DNA from: Schaalia odontolytica
GTDB lineage: Bacteria; Actinomycetota; Actinomycetes; Actinomycetales; Actinomycetaceae
Length of the DNA stretch: 64,000 bases
Direction: 5' to 3'
Assembly (NCBI RefSeq): GCF_031191545.1
Contig: NZ_CP133472.1
Coordinates: forward strand, 1,364,001 to 1,428,000
Shown one piece after another: positions 46,907-56,056 of the stretch; position 1 is the stretch's first letter, and each line of letters begins with the position of its first letter. Made by a program: the position numbers and the translations under genes. A model generated the notes under the pieces. The model saw nothing but the letters and a program-made list of their open reading frames with translations. It was not told where the DNA came from and ran no database searches.

Positions 46907-47065
46907 TCAGTCGAGGCTGAGGTGGCGAGGCGTGCGCTTGCCGCCGCGGGCGATCACCCAGAACGCGAACCACGCGCCGGCCGAGCCGACGATCATGACG
47001 AGCACCATCGGCACGGCGCTGTCGCCGCCCGAGGTCGCTAGGGGAGCGGCGATGCCTGACCTCGC
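46907..47065 (-). other. In-frame 52-codon tail after a stop: LAxTG-like motif, membrane helix, basic end
   Basis: Directly behind the TAG of the 47066 gene and in the same frame lies ARSGIAAPLATSGGDSAV, then a hydrophobic helix of about 22 residues (MVLVMIVGSAGAWFAFWVIA) and a basic tail (RGGKRTPRH), ending at TGA 46907-46909. This is the layout of a sortase-sorting signal (LAxTG-like, here LATSG). Options: a remnant of a once longer protein, a readthrough-dependent anchor, or a separate small membrane gene starting at GTG 47014. No ribosome-binding site is obvious for the last. Confidence 0.5.
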
Positions 47066-49138
47066 CTACTCCTCGCCCGCGCGAGCCTCCAGCGCGTCCG
47101 CCGCCGCTTCGATCTCCTCGCGCGTGGGACAGGAGGCCGGGCCGCTCGTTGCAGTGGCGAGGGCACGCGCGCACACCGCGAGCCCGATCGCCCGTTCGAT
47201 AGGCAAGCCCCTGGCCAGGGATGCCGCGAAAACTCCGGAAAATACGTGTCTGGCCTCGAGTGGGTCCTCGGCCCCGAAGGGCGGTGCCGGGCAGTGAGTG
47301 ACCGTCGGCCAACCCAAGTCCTCTCCGCCGTAGTTAGGCCTGGAGAAGTGGGCCCCCTCCGGCCCCGAGGGAACGAGCGCGTGGCAATCGAAGAGCCTGG
47401 TGGCCTCGAAAGCTGCACCGTCGAAGGTACGGCTGCCATCGAAAACAGTGCGGTCGCCGGTCATGCGAGTGCCCATCCCCGCGACCTCATCCTGGCCAAT
47501 AACGAAGACGGTGTTGTCGAAGGGAATGCCAGAAGGCATCTGCGCTCGGGAGGACGTGTCGAGGACGAGGCGCACATGCTCGGGCAAGCGCAGGAGCGCC
47601 TCGCGAGCGGCGTCATCGTTTCCCAGGTCCCCATAGTCGTATCCGTACGCGCCCGCAAACTCGCCGTCGTAGTAGAGCACGTCGGCCGGGCCCATCGTCT
47701 GGGTGAACTCAGCCCACGCATGGGTTGGCACCGCACACTTGTCTATCATCGCCCTGACGACGAGGCGTTGCCCCGCGTCGTCGGTGATCGTCACTCGGTA
47801 GCCGTTGTCCATTCCCGGGATGCGAGGACCTGCGTTGATGATGCCTTCGCGCCTCAGGATTTCCTCGATGAGCGAGGCGTGCGGTCCCTCGCCGATTGGG
47901 GCGAGTGAGACGGCCTCGAGCCCCATGCGCTGAGCGGCGCGTAGGACCTCGATGCCTCCGACCAGCTCCATCCCCTCGTCGTCGCCCCACACGTCCCCAC
48001 CCGGCTCGGGGAAGGAAGACACATGTAGCGACTGGTTGAGCACGAGCTGGCCCATGTAGGCGACGCGCCCCATGGGAGCGCCTCCGCGCGCGGGACCGAG
48101 CGGAGTCGGCGGCGACACCTGCGTGAACAGTGTCCGTCGTGTCATTCGAGTGGAGTTGGGATCCTCGAACGGGGAAGGCGCGTTGGGCGACTCCCAGGCC
48201 GCTGTGGCCCCCTCGTCGGAAGCATCATCGTCGTCGGCTGCGTCATCCGCGGGCGCGGGGCGGCGTGCGACGAGGCGCTCGGCGAGCGATGTCAGGTCGA
48301 GGTCGTTGACCTCCTCGACCTGCATCCACGAGCCGCGCCGTAATTCGTGATGGCCCTTCGCCTCGCCGCAGAGAGCGCCGACGATCGCGCTCATGAGGCT
48401 GGTGTCGCCTCCTATCCGCGTGATCCCGTAGCGCGAGAGCCAGTGCGCGAGGTACGTGCTCAGTCCGAAACACAGCGGGACCATGCGCGTGGGTTCCGGG
48501 GAGGAGCCGAATTGTTCGGTCAGGATCTGCGTGGGCGTCGTTGCCACCTGCATGGCGATGTTCATCGCCCGGCGCGTGGCCACCACAACGTCTGGCTCCG
48601 GACTCCAGGTGCCGCGCGGTTCCAGGGACTCCACGAGGTGGAGGGCCTCCCACAGGCGGTTGTACCTCGTCGAAAGCCTCTCCTGAGTCCCGTCCACCTG
48701 GAGGGAGACGCCCGCGGCGAGCAGGGCCGCCGCCTGGAACTCCTGCCGGGTGAGGCATTCCCCTCCGCACGCCTCCCATACGGCCTGCGCGAAGGCCTCG
48801 GGATCGGCTGTCGAGGTCGCGATGCCAACGGGAATGGCGCGCACAAGCTGACGCCATCCCATCGGGACAGTGTCCGCGCGCTCCCGGATGGTCGCCCCCG
48901 CCTCGTCGCCGAGAAGGGTCGAGGCCGCCGCCAGGATCTCGCGCGTCACCTCCGTGACCGTTCCCTCGGGAACGCCGGGCTTGGTGGGGTGGACGACGTC
49001 ACGATCCCACCATGTCGGCGGCGGGCCGTAGGTGCTCTCGATCTCGTCGGGGGCCATGCCGCGGGTGGGCAACCCGGCCGCGTCACCGATCGCGCAGGCC
49101 AACAGCACCGCGCGGGCGCGCTCAGAGCGTGTGTCCAT
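47066..49138 (-). CDS. ARH-PfkB fusion paralogue 4, motifs degenerate
   Basis: 690 aa from the ATG at 49138 (AGGAG overlapping the previous stop); an upstream frame start lies inside copy 3. The N-terminal ADP-ribosylglycohydrolase-like domain keeps IGDAAGLPTRGM and part of the second metal motif (GGDTSLM for GGDTDTI), but the DDTE position reads TEVTRE. The C-terminal PfkB-like domain keeps IGEGPHASLIEEILRREGII and the GPASCPTREEIEAAADAL end. It has lost DTxGAGD (EARHVFSG) and the N-terminal GGxxN. Likely non-catalytic. Last gene of a four-gene operon; an acidic linker (DDAADDDDASDEG) joins the domains. Confidence 0.85.
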   Translation of the reverse strand: MDTRSERARAVLLACAIGDAAGLPTRGMAPDEIESTYGPPPTWWDRDVVHPTKPGVPEGTVTEVTREILAAASTLLGDEAGATIRERADTVPMGWRQLVRAIPVGIATSTADPEAFAQAVWEACGGECLTRQEFQAAALLAAGVSLQVDGTQERLSTRYNRLWEALHLVESLEPRGTWSPEPDVVVATRRAMNIAMQVATTPTQILTEQFGSSPEPTRMVPLCFGLSTYLAHWLSRYGITRIGGDTSLMSAIVGALCGEAKGHHELRRGSWMQVEEVNDLDLTSLAERLVARRPAPADDAADDDDASDEGATAAWESPNAPSPFEDPNSTRMTRRTLFTQVSPPTPLGPARGGAPMGRVAYMGQLVLNQSLHVSSFPEPGGDVWGDDEGMELVGGIEVLRAAQRMGLEAVSLAPIGEGPHASLIEEILRREGIINAGPRIPGMDNGYRVTITDDAGQRLVVRAMIDKCAVPTHAWAEFTQTMGPADVLYYDGEFAGAYGYDYGDLGNDDAAREALLRLPEHVRLVLDTSSRAQMPSGIPFDNTVFVIGQDEVAGMGTRMTGDRTVFDGSRTFDGAAFEATRLFDCHALVPSGPEGAHFSRPNYGGEDLGWPTVTHCPAPPFGAEDPLEARHVFSGVFAASLARGLPIERAIGLAVCARALATATSGPASCPTREEIEAAADALEARAGEE

Positions 49139-49149
49139 GTTGCTTTCTC

Positions 49150-51084
49150 CTATTCCGCAGCCGCATCCGCGGCGAGCGCGTCCGCCGCGGCCTCGATGTC
49201 CTCGCGCGTCGGGCACGAGGCCGGGCCGGGCATGGTCGAGGCCAGGGCACCCGCGCAGTTTGCGAGAAGGATGCAACGCTCGAGGGTTTGCCCCTGCGCG
49301 AGGGCGGCCGCCAGCACGCCGTAGCGTGCGTGCTGGGAACCCAATGGATCCGTCGGTTCGACGGTTGGCGCGGGGAATCGGGTGACGTACGAGACCTCTG
49401 AGGTCTTGGCACGCAGTGGGCGCGCGAGGTAGGACTCTTCTGTCGCCGTGTCGATCAGTGTGTAGCGACCAAACATGTTTTCGACGAAACCGGCGGCGCG
49501 GTCCGGGTCCTGGCTGGCATCAAAAGCCGAACGATCTTGCACGATAGGCTCGCACAGGCCCTGCACTCCCCGCTGATGCAGCACCATGATCACGTTGTCT
49601 TTGGGAAGACGTGCAGGCCCGGCCTCACGTCTCGACGCGTCCAGGACGACGCGCACGTGCTCCGGCAGGTGAACGAGTGCGTTCTCGGCAGCGGAGAGAA
49701 CCTCCCGAGAACGCCTCACTGCGCCGTCGACGAACAGGACGTCGGAGGGTCCCAGCGTGCGGATCGCCTCGTCCCATGCGTGCTTGGGAACATTCTCGAT
49801 GAATGAGAGCTTCGAGCGGTAGAAGTCTCCGACAACGTTCGACTCGTATCCGTTATCGCTGCCCCTTACACGCGGACCCGCGTCGATGATCCCCTCCCGA
49901 GCCAGAGCCTCGGCGATGATCGAGGCGCGCGGCCCCTCGCCGATCGGGCTGAGGCTCACGACCTCGATACCCATGGCTCGGGCGGCTCGCATGGCCGTCA
50001 AACAAATGTCAATCTGGACGCCTTCACGGGTAGCCCACTCGTCCCCGCTGGGCAGAGGTTCGTCCGCGGACTGTCGGTCGTACCTGAGCGTTAGCTCGTT
50101 CATGAAGACGACGCGACCTGCGGGCGCATTGCCCCTGGCCGGTCCGAGCGGGGTCGGTGCGCTCTCCGGCTCGAAGGGTGCAGCTCGAGTGAGAACAGTC
50201 GACCCGGGGGCCTCGAAGGAAGACCGGCCACCGTTCGAATAGCGCGACTCCGAGTGTTCGACAGCCCGCCGTAGCCAGCTGTCGGGGGCGGGGGGACGCA
50301 GCTCGAGCAACTGCCCGGTGATCCCTAGCAGATCGAGTTGAGAGTCCTGCTCAACCCGTTCCATCGAGCGGTGAGAGAAGTAACGACCGGGTGGTGAGAA
50401 ATTGAACAGAAGTTCCGAAATGATGCGCAGCAGCCTCGGCTCCCCGCACAACTTACCCAACGTGGAGGTGGACATCGAACCGTAGCGGTCACCAGAGAGG
50501 AGGAAGGCCAATGGGATGAGGAGAGACGACGGGGTATGGTCGGAGAGTTTGCGAGTCAACGGGCTGATGGGCGAGAAGCCGTTGACCTGCACAGAGTTGG
50601 CTTGGAAGTTCAATGCGTGCCGCGTCGCCGTCAGGACATCGGGGCCTTCCTCTGGCTCACCGCGCGGTGTCATATCGGAGACGATCTGGACAGCCTCAAC
50701 GAGGTGAATGTCGCGAGATTCGATGGATAAGGACACTGCCGTCGCAAGAAGTGCAGCTGCCTGGAACTGGTTTCGAGTCGCGCATCCGCACGCTGCCCAC
50801 ACGGTGTCTGCGAGGGCCTCGGGGTCAAGTGTCGACATCGCAATGCCGATGGGTACCGCGCACAAGAGGCGATCGAGCGCGCTCGCGGCGGGGGCGTGCC
50901 ACTCGCCTGAACGAATAGCGTGGGCACCACCCGGGCCTCGCGTCAGCTGCGTGGCGATGGCCATGGCCTGCCTCGTCACCTCCGATACCGTTTTCGTCGG
51001 CGCTTCCAGGTTAACAGGGTTGGCCATATCCGCGCGGACGAGGGCTGCCATTGCCGCGATTGCGCGGGGGAGTCGTGGATCCAT
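49150..51084 (-). CDS. ARH-PfkB fusion paralogue 3, motifs degenerate
   Basis: 644 aa, AAGGAG upstream, 15 nt after copy 2. The ARH-like half has no DDTE (TVSEVTRQ) and no GGDTD (TLGKLCGEP) and has no GDALG. Helical regions such as VPIGIAMSTLDPEALADTVW are still close to copy 1. The PfkB-like half retains SPIGEGPRASIIAEALAREG, IIDAGPRVRGSDNGY and LGPSDVLFVDG, but the catalytic loop reads PLGSQHARYG in place of DTNGAGDAHSG. Both active sites are therefore expected to be dead while the fold appears kept. No frameshifts, so it is under selection or recent. Confidence 0.85.
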   Translation of the reverse strand: MDPRLPRAIAAMAALVRADMANPVNLEAPTKTVSEVTRQAMAIATQLTRGPGGAHAIRSGEWHAPAASALDRLLCAVPIGIAMSTLDPEALADTVWAACGCATRNQFQAAALLATAVSLSIESRDIHLVEAVQIVSDMTPRGEPEEGPDVLTATRHALNFQANSVQVNGFSPISPLTRKLSDHTPSSLLIPLAFLLSGDRYGSMSTSTLGKLCGEPRLLRIISELLFNFSPPGRYFSHRSMERVEQDSQLDLLGITGQLLELRPPAPDSWLRRAVEHSESRYSNGGRSSFEAPGSTVLTRAAPFEPESAPTPLGPARGNAPAGRVVFMNELTLRYDRQSADEPLPSGDEWATREGVQIDICLTAMRAARAMGIEVVSLSPIGEGPRASIIAEALAREGIIDAGPRVRGSDNGYESNVVGDFYRSKLSFIENVPKHAWDEAIRTLGPSDVLFVDGAVRRSREVLSAAENALVHLPEHVRVVLDASRREAGPARLPKDNVIMVLHQRGVQGLCEPIVQDRSAFDASQDPDRAAGFVENMFGRYTLIDTATEESYLARPLRAKTSEVSYVTRFPAPTVEPTDPLGSQHARYGVLAAALAQGQTLERCILLANCAGALASTMPGPASCPTREDIEAAADALAADAAAE

Positions 51085-51099
51085 TCTCGTTTCTCCTTG

Positions 51100-53049
51100 T
51101 CAGGCCTGATCGCGGGCCGCGAGCTTGTCGGCCGCAGCCTCGAGCGAATCGCGGGTGGGCAGCGAGGTTGGCGTGGTGAGTGCGGCCGCGCAATTCGCTA
51201 GCAGGATGCCCCGCTTGACCGGTATGCCGAGCGCGAGGCAGGCCGCCAACGTTGCGGAATGAATGCCCGAGGTCTCCAGGTTCTGGTTCTTGGCGAGCGG
51301 GGGTGCTGGGGATTGAACGACGCGAGGTCGGATGAAGCGGGCTTCGTCGTGGGTGGGGTGGGCGTAGTACACCTGGCCATCGTCTGCGCGCAGCACGACA
51401 CAACGCATCGTCAGCATGGCGAGGGCCGCTGCCTGATCCCGGGGCTCGTCGTTTTCCTCGTAGAAGGGGAACGGAGGATAGTCGTCGTTGAAATGCCGGA
51501 AAAAGCCGCTGAAGCCGGGCCGTTGGGAGGCGCGCAGTGACACGATGACATTGTCGAGGGGAAGGCCTTCGAGGAAGCCCTTGTGAGAGGACGCGTCGAA
51601 GACGACGCGAGCGTGATCGGGCAGGCCTGTCACAGCCTTGCGCAGGGCCCGCGTCATCGGCTGTTGGGTGAGCAGCGCGCCGTCGATGCACAGGACATCG
51701 GAGGGGCCCATCGATTGGATGGCTTCCGCCCACACCCGTGTGGTGTCTTCGGGTAGTGGGCTCTTCGTTGCAACGGTCAGCCGCCAGCCGTTGTCGCCGG
51801 TAAAGATCAGTTGGTAGCCGTTGTCAGCCCCCGAGAATCGGGGACCGGCATCGATGATGCCCTCGCGAGCTAAGGCCTGCGAAATGGCCTCGGCATTGGG
51901 ACCTTCTCCGATCGGGCAGAGCGAGACGACCTCGGCTCCCATGCGTCGCGCCGCGACCAGTGCGCGGAACATGCCGCCCGTGGACTGGCCCAGTTCTTCG
52001 GCCCACACGTGCTCGCCGAAACGCGGGTACGTCTCGGAGTGCATGGCCTGGTCGTGGAGCAGCTCGCCGAGAACAAGCACGCGCCCGGTCTGAGGTCCGC
52101 CTCGGCGCGCGCCGAGCGGTGTGGGTGGGTTGACGGACTCGAAGTACCGTTGACGCGTGTGCAGGCTCGATGAGCTGTCCTCGAACGAGGCCGGGGCTGA
52201 GGGGGCGACCGGTAGCGTGGATGCGCCCGGGGCGAGAGCGTCGCTGGGGTAGGGCGTGCGCGTGGCGAGCAGATTTCCTACGCGATCCGCCAGGTTCAGC
52301 GGGCACGCGTCCTCAACCCGGGACAAACCGTAGGGGCGCAGGAAGCTCGCGCCTCGAACCGCTCCGACCAGCGCGCTGACGATGGACAGGATCGTGTGCG
52401 CCTGGGCGCCGAGCCGCAGGGGAGAGGATAGGAGACGGCGATCCTGGTAGCGCGCGGCCAAGGCAAAAGCAGCCGGCACGATCTGGGCGGGAGAACTTCC
52501 GAACCCGATCTGCTTGCTGAGCCGCTCGAGAGAGAAGCCGATGTAGTCGTTGACGTTGCTTGCGATGTTCAACGCCCTGCGCGTCGCGGCCAGCACGTCC
52601 GGCTCAGGGCTCCACTCGCCGTGAGCCTCCATCGACGACACGATGTCGACGGCTCGCACGAGAGCGTCCTCCACGCGGAAGTTCGGACTGTCTAGGCCGA
52701 TCGACACCCCGGCGGCAACCAGCGCCGTCGCCTGGAAGTCCTGGCGCGTGGGCTCCCGTTTCTGGCTGTTGTCCCACACGGCGTCCCCGAAGGCTTGGGG
52801 ATTGCCTATCGAGGTGGCGATGCCGAGCTGGACGGCTCCGAGCATCAGGCCATACAAGCGATCAACGGGTGTCGTGAAGCAGGGGAACGTCGGCTGCTTC
52901 ACGGACTTGGTGGCCGCCATTAGAGCAAGAATGCTCTCGCTGAGGGTTGTCGACTTGCTGCCCTTCTCACCCTCAGTGTCCACCTGGAGTGCTTGACCGT
53001 AGAAAAGGCCGGCCATCGCCCCGTGGGCACGATCAAAGCGCGGATCCAT
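51100..53049 (-). CDS. ARH-PfkB fusion paralogue 2, motifs degenerate
   Basis: 649 aa; its ATG lies one base after the stop of copy 1 (TGACATG), so it is translationally coupled. Starts MDPRFDRAHGAMAGL like copy 1. In the ARH half GDALG has become GQALQ, DDTE is LSES and GGDTDT is GAQAHT. In the PfkB half the recognition part AARRMGAEVVSLCPIGEG and DNGY is well kept, but DTNGAGD is replaced by NLETSGI. The pattern is that of a pseudoenzyme with an intact core. Whether it assembles with copy 1 is unknown. Confidence 0.85.
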   Translation of the reverse strand: MDPRFDRAHGAMAGLFYGQALQVDTEGEKGSKSTTLSESILALMAATKSVKQPTFPCFTTPVDRLYGLMLGAVQLGIATSIGNPQAFGDAVWDNSQKREPTRQDFQATALVAAGVSIGLDSPNFRVEDALVRAVDIVSSMEAHGEWSPEPDVLAATRRALNIASNVNDYIGFSLERLSKQIGFGSSPAQIVPAAFALAARYQDRRLLSSPLRLGAQAHTILSIVSALVGAVRGASFLRPYGLSRVEDACPLNLADRVGNLLATRTPYPSDALAPGASTLPVAPSAPASFEDSSSSLHTRQRYFESVNPPTPLGARRGGPQTGRVLVLGELLHDQAMHSETYPRFGEHVWAEELGQSTGGMFRALVAARRMGAEVVSLCPIGEGPNAEAISQALAREGIIDAGPRFSGADNGYQLIFTGDNGWRLTVATKSPLPEDTTRVWAEAIQSMGPSDVLCIDGALLTQQPMTRALRKAVTGLPDHARVVFDASSHKGFLEGLPLDNVIVSLRASQRPGFSGFFRHFNDDYPPFPFYEENDEPRDQAAALAMLTMRCVVLRADDGQVYYAHPTHDEARFIRPRVVQSPAPPLAKNQNLETSGIHSATLAACLALGIPVKRGILLANCAAALTTPTSLPTRDSLEAAADKLAARDQA

Positions 53050-53050
53050 G

Positions 53051-55129
53051 TCAGTTTCCCGACTCGCTCAGCGCGTCCGCCGCGGCCTCGATGTCCTCGC
53101 GCGTCGGGCACGAGGCCGGGCCAACGACCGTCGACGCCAGAGCGCCCGCGCAGTTGGCCAGTACAAGTGCCCGCTCGAGTGGAATACCCTGTGCGAGGGA
53201 GGCCGCCAGGACGCCGCTGTGAGCGTCGCCCGCGCCGTTCGTGTCGACGGCGTCGACGGTTGGGGTCGGGATGTGCACGGCTGATGTTTCGCTATCGGGG
53301 CCGACAGAGCGAGCAAAACAAGCGCCGGATGCTCCGAGGCGAATCAACGTGTCGCCCCCCAGTGTCTGCGCGAGGAGGCAACTGAGAGAGTCAAAAGGCA
53401 GGTAGCCGTCAAGTCGCGACTGCTTGGCGATTGCCCTCGCCTCGACGCTGTTCATCGAGATGATCGCGTGGTGAGTGGGCAAGCTCTCCGGGATCCCGAT
53501 GACGGGAGAGACATCCAGGAGCACGCGCACACCCTCGGGCAAGACGCGTAACGCAGCCTCCGCGGCCTCGCGGTTCGCGGGGTGGTCCATGAGGTAACCG
53601 TCAATGTAGAGCACGTCGTCGGGGCTCATTGTGCGCACGAAGTCCGCCCATGCGCTCGCGGGGGTCATCGTCTCCGCCCCCTTCGTGGAGATGAAGGTGC
53701 GTTCGGCGCGGCGATCAATGAGGGCGATGCAGAACCCGTTATCCACGCCCTCCACGTGCGGGCCTGCGTCGACGATTCCCTCCCGTGCGAGGGCATCCGT
53801 GATTAGCGACGCGTGGGGCCCGGTGCCGATCGGGCTGAGGGAGACGGCCTCGGCTCCCATCCGGCGCGCCGCCACGAGCGCGTTGAAGCCACCGCCCACA
53901 TGCGTGCCCCCGTCACGCGCCCATTCGGAGCCGCCGCCGTGAATCGGACGCGCCCCCTGAAGGACACGGTCCACAAGGATCTGCCCCATGAGGACGACTC
54001 TGCCCGCCCCGGGATCGGAGGACGAGACCGGGGTGGGTGCCTCGGGAGAAGCGGCTTCGCTCGCACCCTCAGTCTCGGGGGACGTGGGTGCGCTCGCGGC
54101 AGGCTCGTGAGCCGAACGCAGCTCCAACAGCTCGAGGGCGACGGACGGCAGGTCCAGGTGGGAGGCGAGTTCGACCTGGGCGAGGCCGCGGCCGACAAAG
54201 ACCTCAAAGCCGAGGACGGCGCCCAGGATCGCGCCCGCGATCGCGCCGATCGTGTCGGTGTCCCCGCCGATGTTGGCGGCGTCCAGCAGCGCCTGCGGGG
54301 AGGGGTCTCGAGCGAGCAAGGCAAATGCCATGGGTATAGCCTGCGCCGAAGCCACGGACGTGCCCACCTGCTCGACGAGGCATTCTAGGGACGAGGACGC
54401 GGGGTTAGCGACCAGCTGCATGGCCCTGCGCGTCGCCGCCACAACGTCCGGGTCGGGGGTCCACGCTCCGCGCTCGGGCAGGGAATCGACGAAGGTCAGG
54501 GCCTTCCATAGCAGGCTCCTCAGATCCGGGGTCGTCGATCGCGCCGCGTCAATACCCATGGACACGGCGGCCGCCACGAGGGCAGCCGAGTGGAAACCCT
54601 GGTGCGTCGCGTGCGTGACCTGGCAGGTGGACCAGACGGCATCCGCAAAGGCCTCGGGATCGGCCGTCGACATCGCGATACCGATCGGGGTGACGCGCAT
54701 CGCCGCGCCGTTCGTGGTCCCCGCCCCGCCCACGGTCAGCGGGTCCTCGCCCGTGCGCACACGCTCGAGCGCCGCCTTCGTGGAGGGTCCCAGCAGGTCG
54801 AGCGACCCGCGCTCGATCATCGAATCCTCCCAGTCCAGCAACGCGTCGGCGAACTCGCCCGCGTCTAGGGCCACGCGACCCGAGGCCGAGCCTCGGCCTC
54901 GTACCAGGAGGGAAGCCACCAGCAGCGCCTGCTCCGTGTCGTCCGTGACCGAGCCCGCCGGCATGCCCGGCGCGTAGGGCTGGGAGGCGTCCGCGTCCAC
55001 GAGGCCGGTAATGCGCCCGTACACCGCGCGGATCTGCTCCGGTGACATCGCCTGCGTCGGCATGCCCAGCGCGTCTCCGAGCGCCAGGCCGGCCAGGGCG
55101 CCATACGCGCGAGAAAAACGAGGATCCAT
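53051..55129 (-). CDS. ADP-ribosylglycohydrolase-PfkB kinase fusion, catalytic copy
   Basis: 692 aa from the ATG at 55129 with GGAGGTG upstream. Residues about 1-335 are a DraG/ARH-type glycohydrolase with the full metal set: GDALG (18-22), TDDTE (62-66) and GGDTDTIG (288-295, D290/D292). The family removes ADP-ribose from proteins or small molecules using two Mg/Mn ions. Residues about 390-690 are a PfkB-family sugar/nucleoside kinase: GGGFNALVAARRMG, SPIGTGPHAS and the catalytic DTNGAGDAHSG (629 onward, base D635). A disordered linker joins them. The pairing suggests hydrolysis of a ribosyl bond followed by phosphorylation of the freed sugar or nucleoside; the substrate is unknown. First gene of the operon, 69 nt after tRNA-Lys. 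Confidence 0.92.
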   Translation of the reverse strand: MDPRFSRAYGALAGLALGDALGMPTQAMSPEQIRAVYGRITGLVDADASQPYAPGMPAGSVTDDTEQALLVASLLVRGRGSASGRVALDAGEFADALLDWEDSMIERGSLDLLGPSTKAALERVRTGEDPLTVGGAGTTNGAAMRVTPIGIAMSTADPEAFADAVWSTCQVTHATHQGFHSAALVAAAVSMGIDAARSTTPDLRSLLWKALTFVDSLPERGAWTPDPDVVAATRRAMQLVANPASSSLECLVEQVGTSVASAQAIPMAFALLARDPSPQALLDAANIGGDTDTIGAIAGAILGAVLGFEVFVGRGLAQVELASHLDLPSVALELLELRSAHEPAASAPTSPETEGASEAASPEAPTPVSSSDPGAGRVVLMGQILVDRVLQGARPIHGGGSEWARDGGTHVGGGFNALVAARRMGAEAVSLSPIGTGPHASLITDALAREGIVDAGPHVEGVDNGFCIALIDRRAERTFISTKGAETMTPASAWADFVRTMSPDDVLYIDGYLMDHPANREAAEAALRVLPEGVRVLLDVSPVIGIPESLPTHHAIISMNSVEARAIAKQSRLDGYLPFDSLSCLLAQTLGGDTLIRLGASGACFARSVGPDSETSAVHIPTPTVDAVDTNGAGDAHSGVLAASLAQGIPLERALVLANCAGALASTVVGPASCPTREDIEAAADALSESGN

Positions 55130-55198
55130 GATGCACCTCCAACGCGGGCGTGCGCCCGCAGATAGCGTGAACGCCCCGGAACGTTCCGAGGCGACCAG

Positions 55199-55270
55199 TA
55201 GGCCCAGGGGGACTCGAACCCCCAACCTACGGATTAAAAGTCCGCTGCTCTACCATTGAGCTATAGGCCC
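55199..55270 (-). tRNA. tRNA-Lys (anticodon TTT)
   Basis: Minus strand cloverleaf with acceptor GGGCCTA/TGGGCCT, anticodon loop CTTTTAA and T-loop GGTTCGAGTCC; no CCA encoded. It is co-directional with and immediately upstream of the four-gene glycohydrolase-kinase operon. A GCGGGCG-type hairpin (about 55144-55159) lies in between. Confidence 0.95.
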
Positions 55271-55301
55271 AGCAGACCCATTGTAGGAGGAAGAAGTCCC
55301 C

Positions 55302-55931
55302 ATGGCACAATCGAAGATGCCACGACGCCCCGCGATGCTCGACTCCGCCCGGGCTGACGCCATCGTCGGAGACGAAGACCCCGCGGCCACCGCCGCCGTC
55401 GCGCACACCGCCGCCTGGGCACTGATGGGCGTGGGCGACGAGACCTTCACCGACGCCGACGTCGCGCGCCTGCGCGAGACAGTGCGCACTCACGGCGTCG
55501 ACACGATCGCGCACGTGTGGTCGCGCAGCCCCGAGTTCACGCTCCCCGGGGCGCTGTGGCGCGTCTACCTGCTGCACGAGTGGTACCACCGCGATCCGAT
55601 CCCGGTGGCCCAGCGCTACGCCGAGGGGGCGCGTGCGCCCATCATCCAGGGCCTCGAGGCCCCCGTCGAGCTGCGCTCCCTGAACCTCATCATGGAGGAG
55701 GTCGACTCGCTGCTGCGCGGTGACCTCACCGACGATGACCTTGAGTACGTGCTGAGCGAGGCCTCGCGGGCTATGCGAGTGCTCGCCGCCGGTGAGGCCG
55801 GTGCCCTGTGGATCGAAGACCCCGCGGACCCGCTCGCTCACCGCGTCACTATGCGGCGCTCCGCGCTGCTGGTCACCGCCGACGAGCTCGACGTCGCAGC
55901 GCGAGAGGCGGCCGTCGGCACCCTCGACTGA
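55302..55931 (+). CDS. Conserved-looking hypothetical protein, 209 aa
   Basis: Not assigned to a family. ATG preceded by AGGAGG. Soluble, mostly helical: ADVARLRETVRTHGVDTIAH, ALWRVYLLHEWYHRDPIPVA, LRSLNLIMEEVDSLLRGDLT. HEWYHRD contains closely spaced His/Glu/Asp that could bind metal. No signal or membrane helix. It is encoded just upstream of the Nudix/phosphatase gene, and divergent from tRNA-Lys. Function unknown. Confidence 0.75.
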   Translation: MAQSKMPRRPAMLDSARADAIVGDEDPAATAAVAHTAAWALMGVGDETFTDADVARLRETVRTHGVDTIAHVWSRSPEFTLPGALWRVYLLHEWYHRDPIPVAQRYAEGARAPIIQGLEAPVELRSLNLIMEEVDSLLRGDLTDDDLEYVLSEASRAMRVLAAGEAGALWIEDPADPLAHRVTMRRSALLVTADELDVAAREAAVGTLD

Positions 55932-56043
55932 CCCCTCGTTCGCGGCGTCGGCGCTGATCCCGGCGTTCCCTGGACGGCCTCGTGGAAGGCCCGAACCGTC
56001 GTGACGTGGCGCGCCCACCAGGGCACGGGAGCGCCCGGGCGGC

Positions 56044-56056
56044 TACCCTTGGCCCT
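56044..56056 (+). promoter_or_regulatory. Putative leaderless promoter of the Nudix/phosphatase gene
   Basis: TACCCT at 56044-56049 ends 7 nt before the ATG at 56057, the same hexamer and spacing as at dnaX. No Shine-Dalgarno sequence. Confidence 0.45.
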
